Made by a program: the position numbers and the translations under genes. From the NCBI RefSeq assembly GCF_014207965.1, contig NZ_JACHLM010000003.1, positions 62,001-126,000 of the forward strand: a stretch of DNA of 64,000 bases, written 5' to 3'. This document shows, piece after piece, positions 1 through 10,000 of the stretch (position 1 is its first letter; every line of letters begins with the position of its first letter). Origin of the DNA: Brevundimonas bullata (lineage in GTDB: Bacteria; Pseudomonadota; Alphaproteobacteria; Caulobacterales; Caulobacteraceae). Below the pieces are notes generated by a model. That model was not told where the DNA came from and searched no databases. It saw only the letters and a program-made list of their open reading frames with translations.

Positions 1-53
1 ACGCTCCGATCCGCCCCCTGCGCGAGGAACGCAGTTTCGCTATCGGCGCCTGA
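1..53 (+). CDS. possible 3' end of an upstream gene
   Basis: Seventeen open codons run from base 3 to a TGA at 51-53, ending with the residues REERSFAIGA. The gene would be co-oriented with the debranching enzyme 68 bases downstream. The stretch is too short to identify a family or to exclude chance. Confidence 0.25.
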   Translation, partial: APIRPLREERSFAIGA

Positions 54-121
54 ACCCTTGGGCCGTTCGGCCATTTCCCTGAGGGGTCCTGAGCGAACTC
101 CGCGCTGAAGCGAGGCAGACC

Positions 122-2269
122 ATGGACGACGCCTATTCGGTCCAGACCACCGCCGCCGACAGCAGCGACCAGGACGGGCTGGAAACCCTGATGGCGCTGA
201 AGGATCGCGACACCTTTCTGGTCGCGGACCACTGGGGCGACGTCAAGAGCGGCGCTGACGGCCTCTTCAATCAGGACACGCGGATGCTGTCGCACTTCGT
301 CCTGACCGTGGGGCGGGCCCGGCCGTCGCGTCTCAGCTCCGGCGTGACCGAGGACAACGTCTTCTTCACCTGCCATTCGACCAACCGGCCCCTGCCGCCG
401 ATGGGCGGGCGCTCGGCCCCGGCGGGGGTGCTGCATCTGGAGCGGCGGCGCTTCCTCTGGGACCAGAGGCTCTTCGAGCGGGTGCGGATGGTCAACCACG
501 GCATCGAGGACATCCTGTTGCCGCTGGCCTTCGAGTTCGGGGCCGACTTCGCTGATATCTTTCAGGTGCGCGGCACGCAGCGCGCGGCGCGCGGCGCGAT
601 ACACGCCCCGGCTATGGACGGGCGTCGCGTCACCTTTGGCTACACCGGGCTGGATGATGTGGTGCGGACTAGTTGCCTGGCATTTTCAGAACCGCCGGCC
701 CGCCTAAGCCCCAACCGGGCGGAGTTCATGTTCAGCCTGCCCAAGGGCAAGCGGCTGGACCTCTATATTGAGTGCGGACTGGACGTCTGCGATGCGCCCG
801 ACAAGGATCGTTGGCGCTGGAACTCGATCCAGGCGCGGCTGGCCATGCGCAAAAGAATGCGTCGAGGCGCCGGGGTGCAGGCCCCGCGCAATCCGCGCGT
901 CAACGACTGGCTGACCCAGTCGCGCACCGATGTCGCGCTGCTGACCACCGACCTGCCGACCGGCCCCTATCCCTATGCCGGCGTTCCCTGGTTCTCGACG
1001 CCGTTCGGACGCGACGGCATCATCACCGCCTGGCAGATGCTGTGGATCGACCCCAGCCTGGCCAAGGGAGTGCTGACCTATCTGGCTTCGCGTCAGGCCA
1101 CCGAGGTCAACGCCTTCATGGACTCCGCGCCGGGCAAGATCATGCACGAGACGCGCGGCGGCGAGATGAGCGCCCTGGGCGAGGTGCCGTTCGGCCTCTA
1201 CTACGGCGGGGTCGACACCACCTGCCTGTTCATCGCCCTGGCCGGCGCCTACGCCAAACGCACCGGCGACATGGAGACGATCCGCGCCCTGTGGCCGAAC
1301 CTCATCGCGGCGGCAGGCTGGATGATCGACTACGGCGACTCGAACGGCGACGGCCTGATCGACTACGCCCGGGCGGCGGATACCGGCCTGTCCAATCAGG
1401 GCTGGAAGGACAGCGAGGACTCGATCTTCTACAGCGACGGGCGCTTTCCCAAGGGGCCCATCGCCCTGCTGGAGGTCCAGGGCTACGCCTTCGCCGCCTG
1501 GAGGGCCCTGGCCGAAATGGGCGAACATCTGGGAGACGAGCGAGCGCCGCAATGGCGGGCGCGGGCGGACGCGGTGCGCGCCCTGGTCGAGGACCGCTTC
1601 TGGATGGAGGATGAAGGCTTCTACGCCATCGCTCTGGACGGCGACGGCGAGCAATGCCGCGCCATCGGCTCGAACGCGGGCCACCTGCTGTTCAGCGGCC
1701 TGCCCTCGCATGAGCGGGCGCGCCGGGTGACGCGGCGGATGCTGACCGCCGAGTTCCGTTCGGGCTGGGGTCTGCGGACCCTGGGCAAGGGCCAGACCCG
1801 CTTCAATCCGATGAGCTATCACAACGGCTCGGTCTGGCCGCACGACACGGCCATCGCGGCGGCGGGCATGGCCCGCTATGGCGAGCGTCGGGCGGTGGCC
1901 ATGCTGCTGGGCGAAGTCTTTGGCGCGGCGGCGCATTTCCAGTTGCGCCTGCCCGAGCTGTTCTGCGGCTTCATCCGCGAAACGGGCGAACCGCCCATCG
2001 CCTATCCGGTCGCCTGCCTGCCCCAGGCCTGGGCGGCGGGGTCGGTCTTCCTGATGCTGCAGTCGGTCCTGGGAATTGACATCAGCGCCGGGGAGAACCT
2101 GGTCGAGGTCTTCACCCCCGCCCTTCCCATCGGCCTCGACCGGCTGAACGTGACCAACCTGGAGGTCGGAGGCGGCGTCATCGACCTGAACTTCCAGCGC
2201 CTGGACGGCCGCGTCGTCGTCATGTCCAGCGAGAAGAGCGGCGTGGTCAACCTGCGGGTGGCGGGCTAG
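122..2269 (+). CDS. amylo-alpha-1,6-glucosidase (glycogen debranching enzyme-like)
   Basis: A 715-residue cytoplasmic glycosidase predicted to hydrolyse alpha-1,6 branch points of glycogen or related glucans. Residues about 25-230 form the N-terminal beta-rich domain of bacterial debranching-type proteins. Residues about 260-690 look like the alpha/alpha toroid catalytic domain, with the conserved WFSTPFGRDG stretch near residue 290 and an acidic DGLIDYARAADTG / GWKDSEDS block near 410-435 that should hold the catalytic carboxylates. The start is the first ATG after an upstream stop; the leader carries weak purine-rich RBS-like sequence. No signal peptide is visible. The family is clear, but substrate (glycogen versus trehalose or maltodextrin-related glucan) is inferred from the family only. 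Confidence 0.9.
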   Translation: MDDAYSVQTTAADSSDQDGLETLMALKDRDTFLVADHWGDVKSGADGLFNQDTRMLSHFVLTVGRARPSRLSSGVTEDNVFFTCHSTNRPLPPMGGRSAPAGVLHLERRRFLWDQRLFERVRMVNHGIEDILLPLAFEFGADFADIFQVRGTQRAARGAIHAPAMDGRRVTFGYTGLDDVVRTSCLAFSEPPARLSPNRAEFMFSLPKGKRLDLYIECGLDVCDAPDKDRWRWNSIQARLAMRKRMRRGAGVQAPRNPRVNDWLTQSRTDVALLTTDLPTGPYPYAGVPWFSTPFGRDGIITAWQMLWIDPSLAKGVLTYLASRQATEVNAFMDSAPGKIMHETRGGEMSALGEVPFGLYYGGVDTTCLFIALAGAYAKRTGDMETIRALWPNLIAAAGWMIDYGDSNGDGLIDYARAADTGLSNQGWKDSEDSIFYSDGRFPKGPIALLEVQGYAFAAWRALAEMGEHLGDERAPQWRARADAVRALVEDRFWMEDEGFYAIALDGDGEQCRAIGSNAGHLLFSGLPSHERARRVTRRMLTAEFRSGWGLRTLGKGQTRFNPMSYHNGSVWPHDTAIAAAGMARYGERRAVAMLLGEVFGAAAHFQLRLPELFCGFIRETGEPPIAYPVACLPQAWAAGSVFLMLQSVLGIDISAGENLVEVFTPALPIGLDRLNVTNLEVGGGVIDLNFQRLDGRVVVMSSEKSGVVNLRVAG

Positions 2270-2304
2270 GCGAGCCTGATCCCCTCCGAGCCGGCAGCGA
2301 GCGC

Positions 2305-3324
2305 TCAGCCGGCCAGACCGCGCTCCAGCGCCTTGCGGAACACGGTCGGCAGGGAGGCCAGGGCCTCGTCCGCCGAGGTCCAGACGAAGTCGCCCTCGCC
2401 TGCGCCGACATGGACGGTCAAGGTCAGGCTGAAGTGGGTGAAGACGTGCTCGACCGCGCCGGCCTCGGACCAGTCGGCGACGACGGGGGCGTGAAACACC
2501 GGCGTCGCGCTCCAGTCCGAGGTCGGCAGACCCAGCATCCCGCCCAGCAGCCCCTTGTCCGGGCGACGCACCAACCCGATCCGCCCCGCCGCGTCGCGCA
2601 GGACGAAGGCGTGGCCGTGGCGATGCGGGCGCTCGGCCTTCTTCGTTTTCAGCGGATAGCGGGCCGGTTCGCCGGTCTTCAGCCCCTCGCAGCCGAAGGC
2701 CAGGGGACAGAGTTCGCACGACGGCGATTTCGGCCGACAGACGCCGGAGCCGAGGTCCATCAGGGCCTGGGGCCAGTCGCCGGGGCGCTCGTCGCTGACG
2801 AAGAGGGCGGCCAGACGCTTCAGCTCGGGTCGGGCGGCGGGCAGCGGCGTCTCGACCGCGAACAGGCGGCTCATGACCCGCTCGACATTGCCGTCCACGA
2901 CATTGGCGGGCCGGTCGAAGGCGATGGCGGCCACGGCGGCGGCGGTATAGGCGCCCACCCCCGGCAGGGCCAGAAGCGCCGCCTCGTTGTCAGGAAAGAC
3001 CCCGCCATGTTCGCTCGCCACAGCGCGAGCGCAGGCCAGCAGATTACGGGCGCGGGCGTAGTAACCCAGCCCCGCCCAGGCGGCCATCAGGTCGGAATCT
3101 TCGACGGCGGCCAGGTTGCTGACCGTCGGCCAGCGGGCGGTGAAACGCTCGAAATAGGGGGCGGCGTGCGGCACCGTGGTCTGTTGGAGCATGACCTCGG
3201 ACAGCCAGACCCGGTAGGGATCGGTGCGCATCCCCGACCCCGGCGGCGCGCGCCACGGCAGGCTGCGCGCATGGGCGTCGTACCAATCAAGCAGGGCGGC
3301 GCGGAGGGAAGAGACGTCAGGCAT
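2305..3324 (-). CDS. mutY: A/G-specific adenine glycosylase MutY
   Basis: A 339-residue base-excision repair enzyme that removes adenine mispaired with 8-oxoguanine. Visible are the SEVMLQQTT catalytic-Glu segment, the helix-hairpin-helix LPGVGAYTAAA, the catalytic Asp in VVDGNVERV near residue 143, and the [4Fe-4S] ligands in the pattern C-x6-C-x2-C-x5-C near residues 195-210. The C-terminal third is the NUDIX-like 8-oxoG recognition domain. The reading frame stays open further upstream, but the ATG at 3324 (MPDVSS) gives the normal family N-terminus. The gene is divergent from the DUF721 gene with only 21 bases between start codons, so both promoters lie in or overlap coding sequence. Confidence 0.95.
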   Translation of the reverse strand: MPDVSSLRAALLDWYDAHARSLPWRAPPGSGMRTDPYRVWLSEVMLQQTTVPHAAPYFERFTARWPTVSNLAAVEDSDLMAAWAGLGYYARARNLLACARAVASEHGGVFPDNEAALLALPGVGAYTAAAVAAIAFDRPANVVDGNVERVMSRLFAVETPLPAARPELKRLAALFVSDERPGDWPQALMDLGSGVCRPKSPSCELCPLAFGCEGLKTGEPARYPLKTKKAERPHRHGHAFVLRDAAGRIGLVRRPDKGLLGGMLGLPTSDWSATPVFHAPVVADWSEAGAVEHVFTHFSLTLTVHVGAGEGDFVWTSADEALASLPTVFRKALERGLAG

Positions 3325-3345
3325 GGGTCGAGCTATATAGGAGGA

Positions 3346-3909
3346 ATGCGTCGTCCTCTGCCCACCGAAAGCGAAGCCCGCGAAATCCTGGCCCGACGCC
3401 GGACGCGCCCGCCGCTGCGCCCGCCGCCCCCGGCCGGGCGATCGCTGGCCCCGCTGATCAAGAAGCTGGACGCCCAGTTCGGACGCGGCGCCGGCGCGCT
3501 GGAGCCGCGCTGGGTCGAGATCGTCGGCGAGCGCCTGGCCCGCGTCACCCGCCCGCAGAAGCTGACCAAGGGCCGCGGAACCGCCGGCGGCACGCTGGAA
3601 CTGCGCGTGGCCGGACCCGCCGCCCTGCTGGTGCAGCATCAGTCCGAGGACATCATCCAGCGCGTGAACCTGTTCCTAGGGGCCGGATCGGTCGAGCGTC
3701 TGCGCATCGCCCAGGGCCCGGTCAAGCCCCTGCCCGTCGCCGGCGCCAAGCCCCGCGCGCGCGGCAAGAGGGTCCTGCCGCCCCTGCCCGCCTCGGTCGA
3801 AGCCGATCTGGCGAACTCTGTCGAAGACGCGCCCGACAGCTTGAAAGCCGCCCTGCGCAAGCTGGGCCGCGCCGTGCTGTCGCAGCCGCCGGAGAATGGA
3901 CGCGGTTGA
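3346..3909 (+). CDS. DUF721 (DciA-like) protein
   Basis: A 187-residue DUF721-family protein. DciA members load or stabilise the replicative helicase DnaB in bacteria lacking DnaC/DnaI. The start is fixed by a strong AGGAGG directly upstream of ATG 3346. Residues about 30-115 (LAPLIKKLDAQFGRG, RWVEIVGERLARVTRP, GTLELRVAGPAALLVQHQ) match the DUF721 KH-like fold. The C-terminus is basic and proline-rich, then ends in a helical segment. The pairing with mutY upstream and DsbA/smc downstream resembles the Caulobacter arrangement. Helicase loading is inferred from the family, not from the sequence. Confidence 0.85.
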   Translation: MRRPLPTESEAREILARRRTRPPLRPPPPAGRSLAPLIKKLDAQFGRGAGALEPRWVEIVGERLARVTRPQKLTKGRGTAGGTLELRVAGPAALLVQHQSEDIIQRVNLFLGAGSVERLRIAQGPVKPLPVAGAKPRARGKRVLPPLPASVEADLANSVEDAPDSLKAALRKLGRAVLSQPPENGRG

Positions 3910-3937
3910 CCGCTTGCGTGAGGACATGGACCGCGCA

Positions 3938-4825
3938 TCAATAGACACGAACGCCGGCGGCTCCACGCTTCCTCATGCCCGGATGCACGAGGGCGCCGCA
4001 ACGTTCAACAAACTGCGTCCGTATCTCCTCGGGGATGATCGGAACGTCCATGGTCGTTCCGTTGAACTTGAACGAAATCGGCGCGCCCAGGGCCAGGGGC
4101 TCAAGCACCTCGTCGGCAATCGCAAACCCATAGCCCAACATCGCCTTCTCTCCGGCGCCGCTCACCTCAGGAGAGCCCGTTCTCTCGGCACTGCCGATCC
4201 GTGTCTCGAGCGCGGGCTGGGGCCACGAATTTGCCGGGTCGAAGCCCCGCACGCTGACGCCGATCGAAACGGACTCACAGGAGAGGATCACCGTCGGCGT
4301 GTAAGCGCCCGGGCTTTGAGACGACGGCACAAGATACGTGATAGCCGGCACGCGGCTGGATAAAGACATGACCTGCCAATGGCTGCCCGCCCCGACGCCG
4401 TTGGCGGCGGGCAAAGGAAGAACAGGAGCCTTGCTCTCGGGCTTGTCCGACACCGCTGCGACCAGGGCAGCGATGCTCGCTGCGATAAGAACTCCAACGA
4501 CCATAGCCGGCCTCCAAACTTTCGATGCCCATGCGCCACCCGCAGGGCGTGGTTCGGAGGGATGATCGCCCAGAGCTCCGCCTTCAATGCCGATTAATTT
4601 GGTTCGATTTTCTTGGGGAAGCCCCTGCTCTTGCTCACCGACCAGACGTGCAAGTTCTCGACTGCTGACCGCACCGGTTTTGCGTCGTGCCGAGCGGAGC
4701 CGCTCATTCACGACGTTCACTGACAGCCCCTCAGAAGTCGCTATCGTTTTCGCGGTGTGACCTTGAGCGAGAAGTCTCAACAGTCGGCGTTCTTGTTCCG
4801 TCAGGCGGACAAGCTGTGGGGTCAC
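3938..4825 (-). CDS. LuxR-type HTH regulator with a transmembrane segment and periplasmic domain
   Basis: A 295-residue protein starting at GTG 4825. Residues 1-65 are a LuxR/GerE helix-turn-helix (LTEQERRLLRLLAQGHTAKTIA, then LSVNVVNERLRSARRKTG) placed at the N-terminus rather than at the usual C-terminal end. A charged linker follows, then one hydrophobic helix at about 104-125, then a soluble region of about 170 residues that would be periplasmic. The topology resembles ToxR/CadC one-component regulators but with a LuxR-type DNA-binding domain. It is inserted antisense between the DUF721 and DsbA genes and converges on DUF721 with a 28-base gap. The sensed signal and targets are unknown. 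Confidence 0.75.
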   Translation of the reverse strand: MTPQLVRLTEQERRLLRLLAQGHTAKTIATSEGLSVNVVNERLRSARRKTGAVSSRELARLVGEQEQGLPQENRTKLIGIEGGALGDHPSEPRPAGGAWASKVWRPAMVVGVLIAASIAALVAAVSDKPESKAPVLPLPAANGVGAGSHWQVMSLSSRVPAITYLVPSSQSPGAYTPTVILSCESVSIGVSVRGFDPANSWPQPALETRIGSAERTGSPEVSGAGEKAMLGYGFAIADEVLEPLALGAPISFKFNGTTMDVPIIPEEIRTQFVERCGALVHPGMRKRGAAGVRVY

Positions 4826-5148
4826 GGCAGAACTACCATAATTTGCATCTCGACTCTTTTAGGTCGCGATCGCCCCCGCTCAATCCAATATCCTTGCGGA
4901 ATGGGTCCGATTTTTTTGTGAGATGGACATGACGAGCTCGTCAAGCCGAGCTTGTCATTCACGAGGTTTCCCCGGCGGCCATAGGTCCCGCCCCGCGCTG
5001 AACGCTTGGCTTTGAGGCCTCCGATAGGATATCCGCGACATTCGCGGCCTAATATGGCCGCATCTGTTTTCGACAAATAACCGGATTGCGCGCGTCCGAT
5101 GGATCGCGTCATTCTTCAACGTCACAGTATCTCGACCAAGGACGATCC
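4826..5148. other. 323-base intergenic region upstream of the DsbA operon
   Basis: No convincing gene is seen. A perfect 12-base palindrome GACGAGCTCGTC lies at 4931-4942, followed by a partial inverted copy, and an A/T-rich stretch occurs near 4908-4917. The region must hold the promoters of the LuxR-type gene (minus) and the DsbA-smc genes (plus). An antisense 96-codon ORF here has unnatural composition and no RBS. Confidence 0.4.
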
Positions 5149-5781
5149 ATGGCTACGTTCCGTTACGCTTCGATGAGCCGCCGCGCGGCCCTGACCGCCG
5201 CCGCCCTGGCCGCCATGGCCACGGTCGCAGGCTGCACCGCCAAGACCGGCGGCGAAGCCAAGGGCGACATGGCCCTGGGCGCCGGGCCGGACGCCAAGGT
5301 CACGGTCGTGGAATACGCCTCGATCACCTGCGGCCACTGCGCCGTCTGGAACGACGAGGTCTGGCCCGAGTTCAAGACCAAGTATGTAGACACCAAGAAG
5401 GTTCGCTACGTCTTCCGCGAATTCCCCACCCCGCCGCAGGACATCGCCGTCGCCGGCTTCCTGATCGCGCGCTGCGCCGGTGAGGACAAATACTTCGACG
5501 TCATGCACGACATCATGGCCAGCCAGAAGGAATGGGCCGCCGGCGTTCCGCCGCGCACCACCCTGTACCGCACCGCCGCCGCCGCCGGCCTGAGCCAGGA
5601 GCAGACCGAGGCCTGCATCACCGACAAGGCGGCTATCGAAGAGATGAGCAACCGCATCAAGGCCGGCATCGACGCCGGCGTGGACAGCACGCCGACCTTC
5701 ATCATCAACGGCGTCAAGGTTCTGGACAGCAGCCTGTCGGGCCTGTCGGAAGCCATCGACGCGGAACTGGCCAAGAAATAA
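5149..5781 (+). CDS. DsbA-family thiol oxidoreductase, lipoprotein, copy 1
   Basis: A 210-residue periplasmic thioredoxin-fold oxidoreductase. The N-terminus has a basic region, a hydrophobic stretch and the lipobox VAGC near residue 28, so it is probably lipid-anchored. The active site is ITCGHCAVW (CGHC, near residues 60-65) and the cis-Pro loop is STPTF near residue 185. The start at ATG 5149 follows AAGGACG at 5138-5144; the open frame upstream lacks a signal sequence. It is first of three tandem paralogues, 24 bases before the next. It should oxidise or isomerise periplasmic cysteines, probably with a membrane DsbB-type partner that is not in this window. Confidence 0.88.
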   Translation: MATFRYASMSRRAALTAAALAAMATVAGCTAKTGGEAKGDMALGAGPDAKVTVVEYASITCGHCAVWNDEVWPEFKTKYVDTKKVRYVFREFPTPPQDIAVAGFLIARCAGEDKYFDVMHDIMASQKEWAAGVPPRTTLYRTAAAAGLSQEQTEACITDKAAIEEMSNRIKAGIDAGVDSTPTFIINGVKVLDSSLSGLSEAIDAELAKK

Positions 5782-5805
5782 TTTCAACCAAGCGGGGGCG
5801 TGGAC

Positions 5806-6408
5806 ATGTTGAGGAAGCTGGCAGGGGCTGCGGCCCTGAGCGTCGTACTGGCGCTGGCGGGCTGTAGCGGCAAGGACGCGGCCCCCGCCGAGGGCGACAT
5901 GGCCCTGGGCGCGCCCGAGGGCGCCAAGGTGACGGTGGTCGAATACGCCTCCGTCACCTGCTCCGGATGCGCCGCCTGGAACGAGCAGGTCTGGCCCCAG
6001 TTCAAGGCCAAGTACGTGGACACCGGCAAGGTGCGCTACGTCTTCCGCGAATTCCCCACCCCGCCGCAGGACGTGGCGGTGGCCGGCTTCCTGGTGGCGC
6101 GCTGCGCCGGCGAGGACAAATACTTCCACGTCATCGACCAGATCATGCGGTCCCTGCCGGAAATGCATGCCGGAACGCCGCCGCGCGACATCCTGCTGCG
6201 CACGGCGCGGGAGGCCGGGTTGAGCGAAGCCCAGTTCCAGACCTGCGTGGCCAACCCCGAGGCCGTCGCCGCGATGGAACAACGCATCAAGGCCGCGCGA
6301 GACGCCGGCGTGACCGGCACCCCGACCTTCATGGTAAACGGCCAAACGGTCGACAGCTCGCTGGACAGCCTGTCGCAACGCATCGATTCCCTTCTGGTGA
6401 CGAAATGA
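5806..6408 (+). CDS. DsbA-family thiol oxidoreductase, lipoprotein, copy 2
   Basis: A 200-residue paralogue of the preceding gene, sharing long near-identical stretches such as VRYVFREFPTPPQD and RCAGEDKYF. It has a short signal with lipobox LAGC near residue 19, the redox motif CSGC instead of CGHC, and the cis-Pro loop GTPTF. ATG 5806 is preferred over an in-frame GTG at 5800 because GGGGGCG lies about seven bases before it. Its last codons overlap the start of copy 3 by four bases (ATGA), so the two are translationally coupled. The changed CxxC dipeptide suggests a different redox potential. Confidence 0.85.
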   Translation: MLRKLAGAAALSVVLALAGCSGKDAAPAEGDMALGAPEGAKVTVVEYASVTCSGCAAWNEQVWPQFKAKYVDTGKVRYVFREFPTPPQDVAVAGFLVARCAGEDKYFHVIDQIMRSLPEMHAGTPPRDILLRTAREAGLSEAQFQTCVANPEAVAAMEQRIKAARDAGVTGTPTFMVNGQTVDSSLDSLSQRIDSLLVTK

Positions 6409-7040
6409 AGATGAAGACCCTGTGGCGCGCCCTGCCTTTGACGGCGGCGCTGATGACCGCCGCGCCGGCCCTGGCCGCTGAACCCGCGCCCGCAGCAGCC
6501 GCCCCGGTCCCCGCTGTGACCGCCGCCGACCGCGTGCTGGGCCGCGCCGACGCGCCGGTGACGGTGATCGAATACGCCTCCTTCACCTGCAGCCACTGCG
6601 CCGACTGGACCAACGACGTCCTGCCGACCTTCAAGGCTCGCTATATCGACACGGGCAAGGTCAGGCTGGTGTTCCGCGACCTGCCGACCCAACCGGCCCA
6701 GGTCGCCGCCACCGCCGCCGCCATCGGCCGCTGCGCCGCGCCGGGCAAGTTCTTCGAGGTGGCTCAGCACTTCATGGCCGGTCAGGCCGCCGCCTTCGCC
6801 AGCGGCGACGCCCGCGACTGGTACATGGGCGCCATCGCCGTCAGCGGCCGCACCCAGCCGCAGATCGAAGCCTGCCTCGCCGACCCCGCCACCCAGCAAA
6901 CCATGCAACGCGACGTTGAAGGCGCCATCGCCGCGGGCGTCGAGGGCACCCCGTCCTTCTTCGTCAACGGCAAGCGTGTCGCGGACCATTCGATCGAAAC
7001 CCTGTCGGCGGCCATAGACCCGCTGCTCAAGGGGCGCTAA
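6405..7040 (+). CDS. DsbA-family thiol oxidoreductase, secreted, copy 3
   Basis: A 211-residue, more divergent paralogue. Instead of a lipobox it has a classical signal peptide ending in APALAAEP (cleavage after ALA, near residue 23), so it should be soluble in the periplasm. The redox motif is CSHC (FTCSHCADW, near residue 64), the cis-Pro loop is GTPSF, and a second Cys pair outside the active site (GRCAAPG, EACLAD) is present. It overlaps copy 2 by four bases and ends ten bases before smc, so smc is probably in the same transcript. Confidence 0.87.
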   Translation: MKMKTLWRALPLTAALMTAAPALAAEPAPAAAAPVPAVTAADRVLGRADAPVTVIEYASFTCSHCADWTNDVLPTFKARYIDTGKVRLVFRDLPTQPAQVAATAAAIGRCAAPGKFFEVAQHFMAGQAAAFASGDARDWYMGAIAVSGRTQPQIEACLADPATQQTMQRDVEGAIAAGVEGTPSFFVNGKRVADHSIETLSAAIDPLLKGR

Positions 7041-7050
7041 GCCCCCGCCG

Positions 7051-10000
7051 ATGCAGTTCCAGAGACTGAAGCTCGTCGGCTTCAAATCCTTCGTCGACGC
7101 GGCGGAAGTTCAAATCGAGGCCGGCCTGACCGGGGTGGTCGGGCCGAACGGCTGCGGCAAGTCCAACGTGCTGGAAAGCCTGCGCTGGGTCATGGGCGCC
7201 AACTCGGCCAAGGCCATGCGCGGCCAGGGCATGGACGACGTCATCTTCGCCGGGGCCGCAGGCCGTCCGCCGCGCAGCCACGCCGAAGTCGTCCTGACCA
7301 TCGACAACGCCCAGAAGCGCGCGCCCCAGCCCTTTACCGACTCTCCCGTCTTGGAGGTGTCGCGCCGCATCGACCGCGGCCAGGGCTCGACCTATCGCAT
7401 CAACGGCAAGGAGGTCCGCGCTCGCGACGTCCAGCTGCTGTTCGCCGACGCCTCGACCGGGGCCAACAGCCCGGCACTGGTGCGTCAGGGCCAGATTTCC
7501 GAACTGATCGCCGCCAAGCCGCAGAACCGTCGGCGGATTCTGGAAGAGGCCGGCGGCGTGGCGGGTCTGCACACGCGCCGTCACGAGGCCGAGTTGCGCC
7601 TGAAAGCCGCAGAGACCAACCTCGACCGGCTGGACGACATCGGGCGCGAGCTGGAGACGGCGCTGAACCGGCTGAAGCGCGAGGCGCGTCAGGCCGAGAA
7701 GTACAAGAAGATCTCGGCCGAGATCCGCGCCCTGCAGGCCGCCCTTCTCTATGTGCGCTGGAACGACGCCAAGGCCGCGGCCGAGGTCGCGGCTCAGGAA
7801 CTGCGCGACGCCGACCGCGCCGTGGCCGAGGCGGGCGCCGCCGCCACCAAGGCCGAGGCCGAGGCCCTGAAGGCGCAGGAGGCCATGAAGCCCGCGCGCG
7901 AAGAGGACGCCGTCGCCGGCGCCCTGCTGCATCGGGCGACGCTGGAACGCGACCGCCTGGACATGGCCGAACAGGCCGCCCGCGCCGAGGTGGATCGCCT
8001 GAAGGCCGAAGCGGCGCGCATCAGCGCCGATGTCGAGCGCGAAGAGGGCATGGCCGCCGACGCCCGGCGCGAGCTGGACCGGCTGGACCACGAACTGACC
8101 AAGCTGAAGGCTGAGATCGCCGCCGCGCCGGAGCGCGGCCCGGAGCTTGAAAAGGCGCTGCTGGTCGCTGAGGACGCGCGCAAGGCCGCCGACGGCGAGG
8201 TCGAACGGCTGGCCGGGACCCTGGCCGCCGTCGAGGCCCGCGCCAACGCCGAGAGCGCCCGCAAACGCGACGCCGAGGCCCGTCTGGCTCGCGTCGTCGG
8301 CCAGTTCGAGCAGGCCAAGCGCGAACGCGAGGCCCTCGGTTCGCTCGAAACGCCTGAACTGGCCGTCGCCCGCACGGCGCTCGAAACGGCGCAGGCCGAG
8401 CTGACCGCCGCCCGCGAAGCGGTCGAGGCCGCGGAAGCCGCGCGCGGCGATCTGGCCCGCGCCGAGGCCGAGGCCCGCACCCATGCCCGCGCCGCCGAGG
8501 ACCGTCTGGGCCGGTTGCAGACCGAGGCGCGCGGACTGGCCCAGCTGCTGGTCACCGGCAAGCGCGACCACCCGCCCGCGCTGGACAAGGTGTCAGCGGC
8601 CAAGGGCTATGAGGCCGCGCTGGCCGCCGCGCTGGGCGACGATCTGGACGCCGCGCTGGACGCCCGCGCCGCCGCCCACTGGGCCGGGGCCGATGCGCCC
8701 TCGCCGGTCTGGCCCCAGGGCGTAAGCCCGCTGGCCGCCCACGTGACCGCCCCCGCCGAACTGGCCGCACGTCTGGCCCTGTGCGTCGTCGCCAGCCAGG
8801 CCGACGCGCCGCGCCTGGCCAAACAACTGCCCCCAGGCGCCCGCCTGGTGACGGTCGAGGGCGACCTCTATCGCTGGGACGGCTTCGTCAGCCGCGCCGA
8901 GGCCCCGCGCCCCGCCGCCGTGCGACTGGCCCAGCGTACGCGTCTGGCCGAGCTGGAAGCCGAGATCGACACGGGCAAGCCCGCGCTGGAAACCGCGCAA
9001 CTCGCTCAGAAGACCGCGACCGAAGCCTTCCGCGCTGCCGAAGAGGCGGTGAAGACCGCCCGCCTCAAGCCCTTCGCCGCCGACAAGGCCGTGACCGCCG
9101 GACGAGACCGCGTCGAAAGCCTGATGCGCGACCAGACCCGGCGCGAGGCCCGCGCCCAGGCGCTGGACGAGACCGTCGCCCGGCTGGACGGCGAGGTGGC
9201 CGAGGCCAAGGCCGCGCTGGAGGCCGCGCAGTCGGTCGAGGCCCCGTCCGAAACCATCGCCGGCCTGCGCGACGAGCTGGCCGCCGCCCGCGTCGCCGCC
9301 GACGCCGCCCGCCAATCCGCCCAGACCGCCCGCTCGACCCGTGACGAGGAAGCGCGCGACCGCGCCGGACGCGAACAGCGCCTGGGCAGCCTGACCCGCG
9401 CCCACGCCGGCTGGGCCGGGCGCTCCAAGGACAGCGCCGCCCGCGTCGCCGCCCTGGCCAAGGACGCCGACAAAACCTCAGCCCTGCTGAAACAGGCCGA
9501 GATCGCGCCGCAGGGTTTCGCCGAGCAGCGAGGGGCCCTGATGGACGCCCTGATCGCCGCCGAGACGCGCAAGAGCGCCGCCGCCGAGGCCCTGTCTCTG
9601 GCCGAGAGCACGGCGAGCGACAGCGACCGCGCCAGTCGCGCCGCCGAGGCCGCCGCCGGCGCCGCGCGCGAGGCCCGCGCCGGTCTGGCCGTCCGCGCCG
9701 AGGCGGCCTCTGAACGTCTGGTCGAGGCCGAAGCTACCCTGCGCGAGACGGCGCAGATGTCGCCGGATGAGCTGGGCCAGAAGCTGCTCGACGACGCCAT
9801 CGCCCGCCCGCGCGACACCGCCGGCGCCGAGAGCCTGTTGTCCGGGCTGGAGCGCGAGCGCGAGGCCCTGGGCGCGGTGAACCTGCGCGCCGAGGAAGAG
9901 GCCGCCGAATACGGCGAGCGCCTGGGCGCCATGAAGTCCGAACGCATCGACCTGACCCAGGCGATCGCCAAGCTGCGCGACGGCATCGACGAGCTGAACG

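Noticed and set aside
704..2719. 671-codon minus-strand ORF across the debranching gene
   Set aside because: It is antisense to a clear glycosidase gene, is Arg/Gly/Gln-rich with no domain, and comes from GC-skewed codon positions.
4822..5112. 96-codon minus-strand ORF between the LuxR-type and DsbA genes
   Set aside because: No RBS, no domain and atypical codon use; treated as intergenic.
7027..8571. 514-codon minus-strand ORF over smc
   Set aside because: It mirrors the smc coding frame, has low-complexity Gly/Leu/Gln composition and no RBS.
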